A DNA stretch of 64,000 nucleotides. Source: Levilactobacillus fujinensis (lineage in GTDB: Bacteria > Bacillota > Bacilli > Lactobacillales > Lactobacillaceae). The position numbers and the translations under genes were made by a program. How positions within the stretch are numbered: the first letter of the stretch is position 1; every line of letters begins with the position of its first letter. The notes under the pieces are model-generated. The model saw only the letters and a list, made by a program, of their open reading frames with translations, made no database searches and had not been told where the DNA came from. Shown in pieces: positions 9,313 to 19,202 of the stretch. The stretch is from assembly GCF_003946335.1 (NCBI RefSeq), contig NZ_RHNX01000007.1, forward strand, positions 1-64,000, in the 5' to 3' direction.

Positions 9313-10227
9313 ATGAAGAAATGGTTTATTGCCCTTGCCGGTGTGTTATTAACCTTTACGCTTGCCGGCTGTGGGAGCAAAACCGTTGCCACAACTAACG
9401 GTGGTAAGATCACTGAAAGTGCCTACTACAGCAGTTTAAAGGGTACTTCCTCTGGTAAGCAGGTTCTGCAACAAATGATTTTGAACAAGGTCTTGGAAAA
9501 GGAATACGGTAGCAAGGTCAAGAAGTCCGCTGTTACCAAGCAATTCAACCAATACAAGGCGCAATATGGTTCATCATTTAGCAGTGTCTTATCTCAAAGC
9601 GGTATGACCCAATCCAGTTTGAAGACGGAAATCCGTTCGAACTTACTCTTGAAGGAAGCCGTTAAGGACAACGTCACAGTTACGAATGCGCAACTTAAGA
9701 AGCAATTCAAGAGTTACGAACCAGAAGTTACTGTTGCCCACATCTTGGTTGCCAAGAAGTCCACAGCTAATACGGTCATCAGCGATTTGAAGAGCACTAA
9801 GAAGAGCAATCTGACTAGTGAATTCACGAAGTTGGCTAAGAAGTACTCCACTGATACGGCTACCAAGAACAAGGGTGGTAAGTTGAGTGCCTTCGATAGC
9901 ACTGATACTTCTCTAGATTCAACCTTCAAGAAGGCTGCCTTCAAGTTAAGCACTGACGAATTTACCACGACGCCTGTTAAGACGCAATATGGTTACCACG
10001 TCATCTTAATGTTGAAGAACCCTGGTAAGGGAACTATGAACCAACACAAGGCTGAATTAAAGAAGCAAGTTCTTGACAACGACATGAACGACAGCACTGT
10101 TTTACACAATGTTGTGGCTAAGGTCTTGAAGAAGGGTAACGTTTCTATCAAGGATAGCGACTTGAAGAACATCCTTTCTGACTACTTGTCATCAAGCAGC
10201 TCATCAGCTTCATCATCTTCTAAGTAA
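9313..10227 (+). CDS. prsA: Foldase lipoprotein PrsA (parvulin-type peptidyl-prolyl isomerase)
   Basis: About 304 residues. A lipoprotein signal peptide ends in the lipobox LAGC, so the mature protein is lipid-anchored on the outer membrane face, where it helps exported proteins fold. The parvulin domain spans roughly residues 140-240 (VAHILVA, then YGYHVILML). The C-terminus is a Ser-rich tail. ATG 9313 is chosen because it begins the MKKW signal peptide; the frame is open to an ATG at 9295. The strong lysine bias with preferred codons suggests high expression. Confidence 0.95.
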   Translation: MKKWFIALAGVLLTFTLAGCGSKTVATTNGGKITESAYYSSLKGTSSGKQVLQQMILNKVLEKEYGSKVKKSAVTKQFNQYKAQYGSSFSSVLSQSGMTQSSLKTEIRSNLLLKEAVKDNVTVTNAQLKKQFKSYEPEVTVAHILVAKKSTANTVISDLKSTKKSNLTSEFTKLAKKYSTDTATKNKGGKLSAFDSTDTSLDSTFKKAAFKLSTDEFTTTPVKTQYGYHVILMLKNPGKGTMNQHKAELKKQVLDNDMNDSTVLHNVVAKVLKKGNVSIKDSDLKNILSDYLSSSSSSASSSSK

Positions 10228-10258
10228 TCTTAACTAAGTCATTTGTGACTACGATTAA

Positions 10259-10290
10259 GGGCACCGACCATTTTGGTTGGTGCCCTTTTT
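10259..10290 (+). terminator. Terminator after prsA
   Basis: GGGCACCGACC pairs with GGTTGGTGCCC around a short loop, followed by TTTTT. A textbook intrinsic terminator. Confidence 0.92.
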
Positions 10291-10302
10291 GTGCGGGTTA
10301 CG

Positions 10303-10335
10303 CAAAATAAAAAAGGAACTGATCACCAGCTCCTT
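10303..10335 (-). terminator. Minus-strand terminator, probably for the yhaONM transcript
   Basis: On the minus strand AAGGAGCTG and CAGTTCCTT form a stem followed by TTTTTTATTTT. It lies about 300 bases beyond the yhaM stop. Confidence 0.75.
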
Positions 10336-10631
10336 CACTAAATATAAATATTATAAAGCCACGAACGTTTTTAAAAGCCCAATCCAGGTTACCTTAGGAC
10401 ATCCAAGTAATCCGATAGCTCGGCAGATATGGAATCAGTCCGCTCTACTTAGGCTGATTTTCCCATTGGCCCAAATGAAAACCAGGCTTTTAGACTAGGC
10501 TATTCTCGAAGCTTCAAGGTGTGTTCGCGCCGTTTCAGCCATATCTGATAACCGTAAGTCTCAGTATCGTTGTGACGACAGCACAATAGGTATTTTAGAC
10601 CTTTCAATCTTCAGGTTCTTATTTAGACATA
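10336..10631. other. Non-coding stretch downstream of yhaM
   Basis: About 300 bases with no reading frame that resembles a protein and no tRNA-like fold that I can see. It contains two short near-copies of a CAGATATGG/CCATATCTG element around 10423 and 10539. It could be a long 3' untranslated region of yhaONM or the residue of a lost gene. Confidence 0.4.
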
Positions 10632-11606
10632 CTAATCCGTCTTCGGTTGTGGCGTATCCGTTGTTGGCCGATAGAAACGCCGTCCGTCCATCGCAAAGAC
10701 CCGTTCTGAGAATTCACCGGGTTCCGTATGCCCCACAACCGTATCCAGCATCATGATTGAAGCATCCAATTCATCCAGTTGATGCAACACGTCGGCCTCA
10801 CGTAACGCTGGCCGCACAGGTGATCCGTATTCCAAGAGACCATGATGACTGAGAATCATGTGCCGCAGCAACAACACATCCTCCGCTTGTGGATCTAATT
10901 TCAGAGGATCACAAGCCCGGACCAGTTCACCATCGATCAACACAATGTGACCAATTAAGTTGCCGGCCAGCGTGTAGGTCGTCGACTTCGGTCCGGACAA
11001 TTCTATTGTCTTCCCCAAGTCATGTAGAATCGCGCCCGCATACAACAATGGTGCGTTTAAATCCGAATATTGCGCCACCACTGAATGGGCTAATTTCAAA
11101 ATAGAAATTGTGTGAAACGCTAAGCCCCCCTGAAAGGCATGATGGTTACTCTTAGCCGCTGGAAACGTAAAGAACTGGTCCTGAAATTCTGCCAGTAGCT
11201 TACGGACAAGACGGTTCCAAGTCGGCTGGGTAATCTCAAAAATCGTTTGGTTAATATACTCCTCCATCTCCGTTCGCGACATTGGTGCACGCTCAATGAA
11301 TTGATCCGGATCGGCTGGTTCGCCCGGACCCGTCAAACGTAAATGAAAAATCTTAATTTGCGGGTGTGTTTGATAATTCTCCCGTTTTCCCTGTAAATGA
11401 ATGACCCGGCCGGCCACATAGTTTTTGACATCTTCCGCCGAGGCATCCCAGTATTTCCCTGAGATTTCACCGGACTGGTCCTCAAATACCAAAGCAATAT
11501 ACTGTTTACCGTTCTTTGCGGTTCGAACATCCGCTGATTTTAACAACGCAAAAACGTCCACCGCTTCATCAACATCGTAATCCATTAACTGTTTTGTTGC
11601 CGCCAT
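10632..11606 (-). CDS. yhaM: 3'-5' exoribonuclease YhaM
   Basis: 324 residues with an N-terminal OB-fold nucleic-acid-binding domain (about 10-110) and an HD phosphohydrolase domain (about 160-290) marked by HDLGK and later H/D residues. YhaM trims RNA, and also DNA, from the 3' end in a metal-dependent way; the streptococcal relative removes a few bases from most transcript ends. It is the last gene of yhaO-yhaN-yhaM, the same order as in Bacillus. Confidence 0.93.
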   Translation of the reverse strand: MAATKQLMDYDVDEAVDVFALLKSADVRTAKNGKQYIALVFEDQSGEISGKYWDASAEDVKNYVAGRVIHLQGKRENYQTHPQIKIFHLRLTGPGEPADPDQFIERAPMSRTEMEEYINQTIFEITQPTWNRLVRKLLAEFQDQFFTFPAAKSNHHAFQGGLAFHTISILKLAHSVVAQYSDLNAPLLYAGAILHDLGKTIELSGPKSTTYTLAGNLIGHIVLIDGELVRACDPLKLDPQAEDVLLLRHMILSHHGLLEYGSPVRPALREADVLHQLDELDASIMMLDTVVGHTEPGEFSERVFAMDGRRFYRPTTDTPQPKTD

Positions 11607-11617
11607 TGAAGTCCCTC

Positions 11618-14239
11618 CTAGTCAGTTAACCGAATCAAATTTCCCGCAATCGCATTTACCGTGACATCGGCCGTTAAGAAGATCACCTGAACCGTCTTAC
11701 CGATTTCAGCCAAGAGCGCATATGCTGCTTGTCGGCGGTGCTCATCAAAGTTCACCAGTCCATCATCAATCACTAAGGGCATACCGACACGCTGGTTCAT
11801 AATCACTGCAAAGGCCAGCTTAACGGCCAGATCTAACTGTTCTGCCGTTCCTCTGGAGAGCTGGCTAACTTCTCGCCACTCCCCCGTTGCCAATCGAACC
11901 CGTAATGTATTGGGGGTTAATTCAATTTCAGTATACCGGTTTTCAGTTAATTTGCCATAAAATTCACTAGCCTGTGTCACTATTTGGGGTAATCTGTCTC
12001 CCGAAGCCGCTGCTAAGGTCGCCGCGATCCATTGGCGAGTCAAATTGTTAGCCAACCACGTCTGCGCAGTCGCCGTCATCCGGGCTTCCAAATTGGCCAA
12101 TTTTTGCTGCAAGACGGCTTGTGTCCCACTAGCTGTAAGTTGGTCAAGCTGACCAGCTAACGTTGCTAAACTCGTCGTAAGGGTGTCCAATTGGCCTTGT
12201 AAGGCCTGTTGCTGGTGCTGGGCCTGCTGAACGACTCCAATCAACTCAGCCTGAGTCGCGTATTGCTGCAAGGCCGTTCGCATAGTAACGCCTAACTGAC
12301 TCGCTAAGGCCTGTTGCTGGGCCAATTGATTATCTTGCTCACGAATTTGTTGATAGTACCGATAAAAATCATCGACCGTCGTCAAATTACGCGTCCTTAG
12401 GAAGGTCTCTTCTGCCTGCTGTGTCTGTCTCAAGGTGTGTTGCGTGCGTTGCAGGTCATCGGCCACCGTTGTTAACTCCGTTTGCTGTGATCCAAGAGCT
12501 TGACGCATCACTTGCAGGCCAGCTAGTTGTTGTAAAACATTTGTTAATGGCTGATGTTGTAGCTCGGGCAAGGCTTGATCAATCGCAATCTGAAAGTCAC
12601 TAATGGTCTGTGTCTGAGCCGTCAACTGCTCTGCCGTTTGCTGTAACTGTTGGGTCAGGTGTTCCCATTCACCGATAGCCGTCTGGGCTGCCGACCACTG
12701 TTCTACCGGAATCTGACCCAAGCCGTAAGAATCTCCGACCGCTTCCAATTGATTGGTCAAGGCATCTTCTTGCTGACCGCCCTCACGGAGCTGAGCTTGA
12801 ATATCGCGGATACTTTCAGTCAGATCTTGAAGTTGGCGACTCGCCGGTGTCTCGCCATCGACGATAAAGACCCCATAGTAGCCGATCGCCACCCCGCACA
12901 ATGCACCAATCAGCTTAAAGATCGTCCCAGGGAGAAACATGGCGCCAATCAAAATGACCAACCCAGCCGCCAACCACCCGAGTTGCTTATCTGCTAAGGG
13001 ATTACTGTGTTGTCGCCGAGTTGGCTGTGCCTGTCGATAGTCTTCGTTAAGCCGATTCAACTCCTGTTGCAGTTGACGGCGCTTCTGATTAGCTGCCATC
13101 AATTTTTTCTGCAATCGTTTGACCTGTTGGTGTGTCGCCAATGAAAATGGTCGTGGCATCTGTCCAGTTGATGCGTACTGTTGCTCGATAGCAGTCGCCC
13201 GTTGTTGGTAATCCCGCTGATTCGCACGTAACTGATTACAAGTCTCATTGGCCGCTTTGACAGTCGTAAGTTGCTCGAATAACGGGTCAACCTGGGTCGT
13301 TGCTGCCAAATACTGGGTGAATAGCGGCGTCACTTTCGCCCCTTGCTGTAACCGTTGGAGTTTATTCTGGTCTGCCTTAAGGGATGCCGCCATTGCCGTT
13401 GTCCGACTAGTGAGCCGTTCCAGTTCGGTCGCATCTTTCCGTGTAAATCCCGTCGTCGTCAGTGGTTGCCGCTGTGCCAACTGTTGCCATTGAACGAAGG
13501 TCGGCCAACTTGCGGCTTGTCGTTCGAGCTGCGCCGTGATCTGTCGCTGCTGATCCAACTTCTGCTGAAGCACGCCTTGTTGCTGACGTTGTGTTTCTTG
13601 TTGTCGCAAGAAATCCCAGTAGGTGCCATACGCCGCCTTAGCCTTTGCGAGCTTAGCTGTGAGTTCCTGATGTTCTTGTAACTGCTGGTTTAAAATAGGA
13701 TTGCGGCCTTGCGGTTTATACAGTTCATCGGCTTGTTTCCCCAAAGTCTGTGCTTGATTTAACCAAAAGTCACTGCCAATGGCACCAACATGGCGTAATC
13801 GGTCGATCAGCTCCTGCTTTGACGCGGAAAATACCGTCCCTAATCGCGGTTCATTCATGACATAGGTACTGGTAAATAAGGCTTCATCGACTGGCTCCAG
13901 CAGGTGAGGTAAGCTCGCGGACGGTAGCGTCAGTGCGTTCGTAAGATCCCGCAACGTTACAGTCCCACCGTGGGGGCCATCCGTTCGGGTCACCAGGTAG
14001 CGGGTCTGCTTCTGTGTAAATGTAATCTCACCACCAAATCGACTACCATCGAGCGGTTCATACCGTAGCTCTGGATGCTTCTTGGTCGGAAAGCCAAACA
14101 AAACGGCCGTGATAAATTGCGTTAACGTTGATTTACCAGCCTCATTGGGACCCACGACCACATTCAACCCCGTGGTAAGGTCGAAGGTTCGGTCATGAAA
14201 TTTACCAAATCCATAAATCATTAATTGATTAAGATACAT
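11618..14239 (-). CDS. yhaN: SbcC/Rad50-like ATPase YhaN
   Basis: 873-residue SMC-like ATPase. Walker A GPNEAGKST is at residues 30-38. Long glutamine-rich coiled coils follow, broken near residues 415-455 by two hydrophobic helices that suggest membrane attachment. The C-terminal signature SRGTAEQ and Walker B LVIDDGLVNFDE complete the ATPase head. It probably pairs with the YhaO nuclease as SbcC pairs with SbcD, in DNA end processing. It overlaps yhaO by 11 bases. The membrane segment is known for the YhaN branch. Confidence 0.9.
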   Translation of the reverse strand: MYLNQLMIYGFGKFHDRTFDLTTGLNVVVGPNEAGKSTLTQFITAVLFGFPTKKHPELRYEPLDGSRFGGEITFTQKQTRYLVTRTDGPHGGTVTLRDLTNALTLPSASLPHLLEPVDEALFTSTYVMNEPRLGTVFSASKQELIDRLRHVGAIGSDFWLNQAQTLGKQADELYKPQGRNPILNQQLQEHQELTAKLAKAKAAYGTYWDFLRQQETQRQQQGVLQQKLDQQRQITAQLERQAASWPTFVQWQQLAQRQPLTTTGFTRKDATELERLTSRTTAMAASLKADQNKLQRLQQGAKVTPLFTQYLAATTQVDPLFEQLTTVKAANETCNQLRANQRDYQQRATAIEQQYASTGQMPRPFSLATHQQVKRLQKKLMAANQKRRQLQQELNRLNEDYRQAQPTRRQHSNPLADKQLGWLAAGLVILIGAMFLPGTIFKLIGALCGVAIGYYGVFIVDGETPASRQLQDLTESIRDIQAQLREGGQQEDALTNQLEAVGDSYGLGQIPVEQWSAAQTAIGEWEHLTQQLQQTAEQLTAQTQTISDFQIAIDQALPELQHQPLTNVLQQLAGLQVMRQALGSQQTELTTVADDLQRTQHTLRQTQQAEETFLRTRNLTTVDDFYRYYQQIREQDNQLAQQQALASQLGVTMRTALQQYATQAELIGVVQQAQHQQQALQGQLDTLTTSLATLAGQLDQLTASGTQAVLQQKLANLEARMTATAQTWLANNLTRQWIAATLAAASGDRLPQIVTQASEFYGKLTENRYTEIELTPNTLRVRLATGEWREVSQLSRGTAEQLDLAVKLAFAVIMNQRVGMPLVIDDGLVNFDEHRRQAAYALLAEIGKTVQVIFLTADVTVNAIAGNLIRLTD

Positions 14240-15431
14240 CGTGACCCACCTCCCCCATTACCTGTCGTAAATTCTGTTCAGCCAATACTTGTAGCCGTGC
14301 ACGCGTTGCTGGTTGCTCGAACCAAGCAGCCAACGCTGGATTCTGCGCCAATTTGCCAAAAAGTTGTTCTTCGTTTGCCGTTGTGAAGACTGTCGTGGCC
14401 CCCTGGTCCCAGTACACTTGGTCAAGTTGTGGTGCAACTAGTGTCACTGCTGGCGCCGTCACGTCTAGCCGAATAACGAAGCGCTGACTCGCCTTCATTT
14501 GTCGCTGATGGGTCTTCTGAAATAAGCTGAGCCAATCTGTCGAAATGGATTCGACCAACGCCGTCCCCAATTCAACTGTCATGGCGGTCAGCGTGGGCTT
14601 CGTTGCTGGATGATCGGCCAACCACGTGGCAACTTGTTCACTCAGCTCACTTAACGTTGTCGCCGTGAGCTGCACAATCGGCGTCTCCCAATCAACGACT
14701 CCTGTCTCAAAGAATTCCGGAACTAATTTTCCCTGCTGGTTCGTCACCAAGTAAGCCCCCTTGGTGCCCGTCTCATTAATCGATCGTCCCTGCGGATTTC
14801 CCGCGTACAGAATCGGTGGCTGTTCGTTTAACAACTGTCGGTGATGGATATGTCCTAAGGCCCAGTAATCATAGCGTTTTGCGAGTAACTCATCAATGGT
14901 AAACGGTGCATAATGATCGACACTTCCCGTCGCCACTGCACCATGTAAAAGGCCAATGTGCCAGTCTGTCTGTGCATGATCCGGGAAGTCAGCCATGGGA
15001 TCGGTCGTGACCCAGCGTTCGGGATAACTAAAGCCACTAACCGAAACAGTTTCACCGGAGACCAATGTCAGGGTCTTAGTTCCCACTTTGGGTCCAAATG
15101 TCGTCACGTTGGTCGGATACGCAACCGCCTGTCGCTGATCGGCAGCATAGTCGTGATTCCCAAAGCTAATAAGCACTGGAATTTGCGCATCATCTAGTCG
15201 TTGAAATTGCTGAAACAGAAATGCTTGTGCGGCCACACTCTGTTCGGAACGGTCAAAGAGGTCTCCTGCCAACACCACAAAGTCAACGTGCTCCGCTAAC
15301 GCTCGGTCAAAAATTCGAGTAGCCGCGGCAAATGTTGACTGCCGAACCGTTGCCAGCAAAGAACTTGGGAGGGTGGTCAATCCCAGAAATGGACTATCCA
15401 AATGTAAATCTGCTGCATGAATAAATTTCAC
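14229..15431 (-). CDS. yhaO: Mre11/SbcD-like nuclease YhaO
   Basis: 400-residue metallophosphoesterase with all dimetal motifs: DLHLDSPF, LAGDLFDRS, FGNHDY, LLHG and GHIHH. The C-terminal third is the capping domain. It is expected to act with YhaN as a DNA nuclease complex. The start is GTG 15431, preceded by GGGAG about 12 bases upstream; no nearer ATG fits. First gene of the operon. Confidence 0.92.
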   Translation of the reverse strand: MKFIHAADLHLDSPFLGLTTLPSSLLATVRQSTFAAATRIFDRALAEHVDFVVLAGDLFDRSEQSVAAQAFLFQQFQRLDDAQIPVLISFGNHDYAADQRQAVAYPTNVTTFGPKVGTKTLTLVSGETVSVSGFSYPERWVTTDPMADFPDHAQTDWHIGLLHGAVATGSVDHYAPFTIDELLAKRYDYWALGHIHHRQLLNEQPPILYAGNPQGRSINETGTKGAYLVTNQQGKLVPEFFETGVVDWETPIVQLTATTLSELSEQVATWLADHPATKPTLTAMTVELGTALVESISTDWLSLFQKTHQRQMKASQRFVIRLDVTAPAVTLVAPQLDQVYWDQGATTVFTTANEEQLFGKLAQNPALAAWFEQPATRARLQVLAEQNLRQVMGEVGHDVS

Positions 15432-15461
15432 GGTAAGCGCTCTCCCTTTCCTATTAAATCG

Positions 15462-15510
15462 AAAAAATCGCCGGCACCGACCTCCCGAATGAGTGGTTGC
15501 GCCGACGATT
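15462..15510 (-). terminator. Terminator after the YlbF/YheA-family gene
   Basis: On the minus strand AATCGTCGGCGC pairs with GTGCCGGCGATT, followed by TTTTTCG. Confidence 0.85.
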
Positions 15511-15516
15511 CTTTGC

Positions 15517-15861
15517 CTAACCCTGGTAAATATTTTGAATGGGCTCAGTGATCATCTTATTTAAGTTGGATAACAGGTCGTTAACGCCCCGTTCTGCTTC
15601 CATTAAAGTCTTGATGGTTTCAATCTTAGCAACCTTGTCAGCAACTTCACGGGCATTCTTCATTTCGTCGTCAGTTAATTGTTGACCTGCCATCTGCTTC
15701 TGTTGTAAGTCCAACTGAATTTGTTGGAATTGTTTGAACAGTTTGTAGGTGTCGTCATCTGCCTTCATTGCCTCGAAAGCAGCCTTGAGACTCTTGAATT
15801 GATCTGTATCTTGTAGTGCTTGTGCAATTTGTTCGCTCAAGTCTTGCATCTTGTCAGCCAT
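15517..15861 (-). CDS. YlbF/YmcA family regulator (YheA-like, UPF0342)
   Basis: 114-residue all-helical protein. Relatives YlbF, YmcA and YaaT form a complex that alters RNase Y activity in Bacillus; this YheA-like branch is less studied. Motifs are the N-terminal LKAAFEAMKADDDTYKLFK helix and the middle QQKQMAGQQLTDDE segment typical of the family. It is a single-gene transcript between a promoter near 15909 and its own terminator. It lies just upstream of yhaO, a position also seen in Bacillus. Confidence 0.85.
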   Translation of the reverse strand: MADKMQDLSEQIAQALQDTDQFKSLKAAFEAMKADDDTYKLFKQFQQIQLDLQQKQMAGQQLTDDEMKNAREVADKVAKIETIKTLMEAERGVNDLLSNLNKMITEPIQNIYQG

Positions 15862-15908
15862 TGGTGTTCCTCCTAGTTGGGCTTTGCGCCCAGAATTACC
15901 ACCTATTC

Positions 15909-15937
15909 ATTGTACCATGCTTTTTGCCTGCACCCAA
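15909..15937 (-). promoter_or_regulatory. Promoter for the YlbF/YheA-family gene
   Basis: TGGTACAAT (extended -10) with TTGGGT 17 bases upstream on the minus strand. The remaining bases to the PBP gene at 16131 hold nothing recognisable. Confidence 0.6.
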
Positions 15938-16130
15938 CGGGAATTCTAACGAAAAACAGACGTCAAATTATCGTCTACTCATTGTTGCCATAGCGGCCAT
16001 ACGTAGCGTTAGGCGTTTAAAATTCTCTGTACAATTAACTTACCATACCGTTCACAAGAGTTGAACCTGCCAGGGTTAACTATGGCAGACAGGAACCAGC
16101 AACTGACAGAAATATTATATCCCAACTGCT

Positions 16131-18227
16131 TTAGTTTAAGGCCGACTTCGCCTTATTCCACCAAGACTTGACCGTATCAGCAGCATTGTTGAACTGCTTG
16201 CCGGCATTGTCAATGCCCTTTTGGACTTGATCCCAGACGTCGCTATTCGTCGAGCTGGTCCCATTACTTTCTGCCTTAGCGATGGTCGAAGCATCCTTCG
16301 TGTCAAATGCTGTGCCCTTCGTATTTGGTAAAATAGCTTGCATCTCTGCTTGGTACAGTGGACCTTCACCAGTACCACTCACATCCTCCAAATGGTGGGT
16401 CGAGCTAGTACTATCGAAACCCTCCCAGGTCGTCACGACAACATCTGGTGTGTACCCAACGATCCATTTATCACGGGTCGCATCAGCATCTCCATCGGCT
16501 TCGGTACTCCCGGTCTTTCCGGCAATCGTGTACCCGTAAGGTTTCGCACTCGCACCAGTCCCGTAGTTGAAGACGCCCATCATCATACTGGTCATTTCCT
16601 TAGCGACCTTGCTAGACATGACTTTGGTTTTCTTAGCCTCGGTGTCGCTGTTGTCCACAATAACATTACCGGATGCATCGACGATCTTCCGGATATAGTG
16701 GGCCGAGCTCATCGTCCCTTGATTAGCAAATGCCGTGTAGGCCTGCGCCAACTGTTGTGGCGATACCCCGGTCTTCAAGCCACCCAATGCTAACGCCAAG
16801 TTTTTATCCGACTTCGATACGGGCAAGCCAAATTTCTTTACGGACTCGTATCCTTTGTCGACACCAATCTTGTTGAGTAGCCAGACGGCCGGTGCGTTTT
16901 TACTCTGTGCTAACGCTGAATACATAGGGACCTTACCGCTATATTGATTACCATAGTTATGCGGTGAATATTTATTAGTCCCGTACGACAGTTTCTTATC
17001 AGTCAATTCGGAATCATAGTAGTAGCCATTTTCCAGTGCCGGCGTGTAAACGGCCAACGGCTTAATGGTCGATCCAGGTTGTCGCCGCATCTGGGTTGCC
17101 CGGTTGTAACCTCGGAAAACGTGCTTACCACGTCCACCAACAACCGCTTCGACACCACCCGTGTTCGGATCGATTGCAATACTTGCCGCTTGGACCTTGG
17201 TCCCATCACTAGCATTGGCTGGGAAGTAAGCATCATTTTTAAATAGAGTCTGCATCTGCGTTTGGTTTGCTTGATCCAGCGTTGTATAGATCCTATACCC
17301 CTTGTTCATGATTTCCGATTCCGTTAAGCCATATTTGTTAACTGCCTCATTGATAACAGCATCGAAAAAGTACGGGTATTTATAACTGTTCTTGTAAGCG
17401 TAGTTATCATTCGTCGTTAACGCACTGGCTTGGTACTGTTTAGCAGCATCACTCGTGATCGCACCAGTTTCTGCCATCAACCCCAAGACGACATTCCGGC
17501 GAGCTTTAGACGCCTTAGGATGATCAATCGGGTTATACCCACTAGGTGACGTCAACATTCCGGCCAACACGGCGGATTCAGGAACCGTCAATGCCGCCGC
17601 ACTCTTACCGAAATAGCGTTTAGCCGCATCCTGAACACCCCAAACCCCGTTTCCGAAGTAGGCATTATTCAGATACATCGACAGAATGTCTTTCTTGCTA
17701 TAGACATTTTCCACTTCGATCGACAGGAAAAGTTCTTTAAATTTTCGCGTAAACGTCTGCTCCTGCGTGAGATACGCGTTCTTCACTAATTGCTGGGTCA
17801 ACGTACTTCCCCCACCACTAATGTAGCCTCTGCGTAACACTTTATTCTTGGCATACAGAAAGAATGCCCGCGCATAGCCCTTTACAGAAAACCCGTATTC
17901 ATGATAAAAATTACGGTCTTCCGTGGACACCACGGCGTCCTGTACATTGGTTGAAATTTTGGATAACGCCACGTAAGTTCCCTTCTGGGAATACAGCGTG
18001 CCGGCCTTCTTATTACTACGGTCATAAATCTGCGTTGGGTTTTCCAACGCAGCTTTGAGGTCCCCAACGTTTGCCGTTTTCGCCATAAACGTCAGGTACG
18101 CACTCATCACGAAAACGAGGGTGAGAATGACCACAATCAGCCAACGGGTCATTTGAAATCGCCGCCAGAACTGCTTGAACCGCATTTTAAAGCCTGACCA
18201 AAAAGTCTGATTAGGTTGGTTATTCAT
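16131..18227 (-). CDS. Class A penicillin-binding protein (PBP1A/2A family)
   Basis: 698-residue bifunctional peptidoglycan synthase. One membrane anchor lies near residues 28-48. The GT51 glycosyltransferase domain follows (TEDRNFYHEYGF, GGSTLTQQLVKN, LNNAYFGNGVWG). The transpeptidase domain has Ser in GSTIK, then SKN and KTGST. It extends glycan strands and cross-links stem peptides at the outer membrane face. The C-terminal 60 residues are a Ser/Asn-rich and helical tail. The 250 bases upstream, 18228-18475, carry only the argR terminator. Confidence 0.95.
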   Translation of the reverse strand: MNNQPNQTFWSGFKMRFKQFWRRFQMTRWLIVVILTLVFVMSAYLTFMAKTANVGDLKAALENPTQIYDRSNKKAGTLYSQKGTYVALSKISTNVQDAVVSTEDRNFYHEYGFSVKGYARAFFLYAKNKVLRRGYISGGGSTLTQQLVKNAYLTQEQTFTRKFKELFLSIEVENVYSKKDILSMYLNNAYFGNGVWGVQDAAKRYFGKSAAALTVPESAVLAGMLTSPSGYNPIDHPKASKARRNVVLGLMAETGAITSDAAKQYQASALTTNDNYAYKNSYKYPYFFDAVINEAVNKYGLTESEIMNKGYRIYTTLDQANQTQMQTLFKNDAYFPANASDGTKVQAASIAIDPNTGGVEAVVGGRGKHVFRGYNRATQMRRQPGSTIKPLAVYTPALENGYYYDSELTDKKLSYGTNKYSPHNYGNQYSGKVPMYSALAQSKNAPAVWLLNKIGVDKGYESVKKFGLPVSKSDKNLALALGGLKTGVSPQQLAQAYTAFANQGTMSSAHYIRKIVDASGNVIVDNSDTEAKKTKVMSSKVAKEMTSMMMGVFNYGTGASAKPYGYTIAGKTGSTEADGDADATRDKWIVGYTPDVVVTTWEGFDSTSSTHHLEDVSGTGEGPLYQAEMQAILPNTKGTAFDTKDASTIAKAESNGTSSTNSDVWDQVQKGIDNAGKQFNNAADTVKSWWNKAKSALN

Positions 18228-18433
18228 TTTAAGTAGCCTCTTCTATCATAGTTACGTGTTGTGACTCAGCCACAGCATGCCCCTCAATTGTAATAAAACT
18301 ATTTTAGCATAGTCACGCCGGGTCTCCCCACTTTCTCCCAAACTTTACGAACCTTTAAGCAAGCTTAACCAGTGAAAAGCCCTATCAAACCAACGATTAT
18401 CGTCAATCTCAAGTTATCTTAGCGAATGTAAAG

Positions 18434-18469
18434 AAAAACGTCAAACGGTAATCTACCGGCTGACGTTTT
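18434..18469 (-). terminator. Terminator after argR
   Basis: AAACGTCA and TGACGTTT form the stem on the minus strand, followed by TTCTTT. Confidence 0.75.
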
Positions 18470-18475
18470 CTGGAT

Positions 18476-18943
18476 TTAGTGAATAATTTCGGGATTCATT
18501 TCTGCCGCAATCTCGTCGTGAAGTTTCTCGGCAACCTCTGCATTGGGACTAATGATGAAAATTGTGTCGTGTCCGGCTAGCGTCCCGGCAATCTCTGGCA
18601 AATTCAAATCATCAAAGATAGCCGCTAGTAGATTCCCGTTGCTCGGCAGCGTTTTCAAAATATTGACAAATTCAACACGTGTCAACCCCGTAACCACTTC
18701 ATTGATAGTTTCCTTAAGGTGTTCTTCCTCGCTTCGATTACCGGCCTTAAAAATTGTGTAACGCAGATGCCCATGGCCATCTTGAGCCTTAACGATTTGC
18801 ATTTCCCGAATATCTCTGGAAATGGTGGCCTGGGTCGCCTGAATGCCAACCTCCTCAAGGTGTTCCATCAATTCCTCTTGCGTTCCGATGGGGTATTGGT
18901 TAATTAATTGTTCAATGCGCGCTTGGCGAATACTTTTTTTCAT
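18476..18943 (-). CDS. argR: Arginine repressor ArgR
   Basis: 155-residue regulator with an N-terminal winged helix (ARIEQLINQYPIGTQEELMEHL) and a C-terminal arginine-binding oligomerisation domain containing GTLAGHDTIFII. It represses arginine biosynthesis or activates catabolism when arginine is plentiful. ATG 18943 is chosen because GGGAGGG lies seven bases upstream; the frame is open to 18961. It follows argS on the same strand but has its own promoter and a terminator in between. Confidence 0.95.
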   Translation of the reverse strand: MKKSIRQARIEQLINQYPIGTQEELMEHLEEVGIQATQATISRDIREMQIVKAQDGHGHLRYTIFKAGNRSEEEHLKETINEVVTGLTRVEFVNILKTLPSNGNLLAAIFDDLNLPEIAGTLAGHDTIFIISPNAEVAEKLHDEIAAEMNPEIIH

Positions 18944-18973
18944 CTGGCGACCCTCCCGCATAAATTTGCATTA

Positions 18974-19002
18974 AGTATAACAAAGGATGCGGAATTTAGC
19001 CA
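18974..19002 (-). promoter_or_regulatory. Promoter for argR, with possible ARG-box-like AT tracts
   Basis: TATACT -10 with TGGCTA 17 bases upstream on the minus strand. Nearby TATGCA and AATGCAAATTTATGC sequences on both sides resemble half ARG boxes, so self-control by ArgR is possible but not proven. Confidence 0.5.
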
Positions 19003-19151
19003 CATGACTCTGCATATTTATAAAGTAAGTGTACCAAATATTCGTTTTCAACGCAAAGAACCTTACTTAACGGGTTGCGTCTATCGTAGGTCAGGCAAAG
19101 AACCGTAATTTGACTGCATGGCGACCCACCAGAAAACCAAGCTTGGCCCAA

Positions 19152-19178
19152 CAAAAAAAGGCCCCATAATGGCAGCCT
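19152..19178 (-). terminator. Terminator after argS
   Basis: On the minus strand AGGC(TGCC) pairs with GGGGCCT, followed by seven T residues. Confidence 0.75.
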
Positions 19179-19202
19179 ACCAACACATTTATCAAGTCAA
19201 AA

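Noticed and set aside
10277-10498. A 73-codon frame after prsA
   Set aside because: It starts inside the prsA terminator and runs through a second terminator, with no ribosome site.
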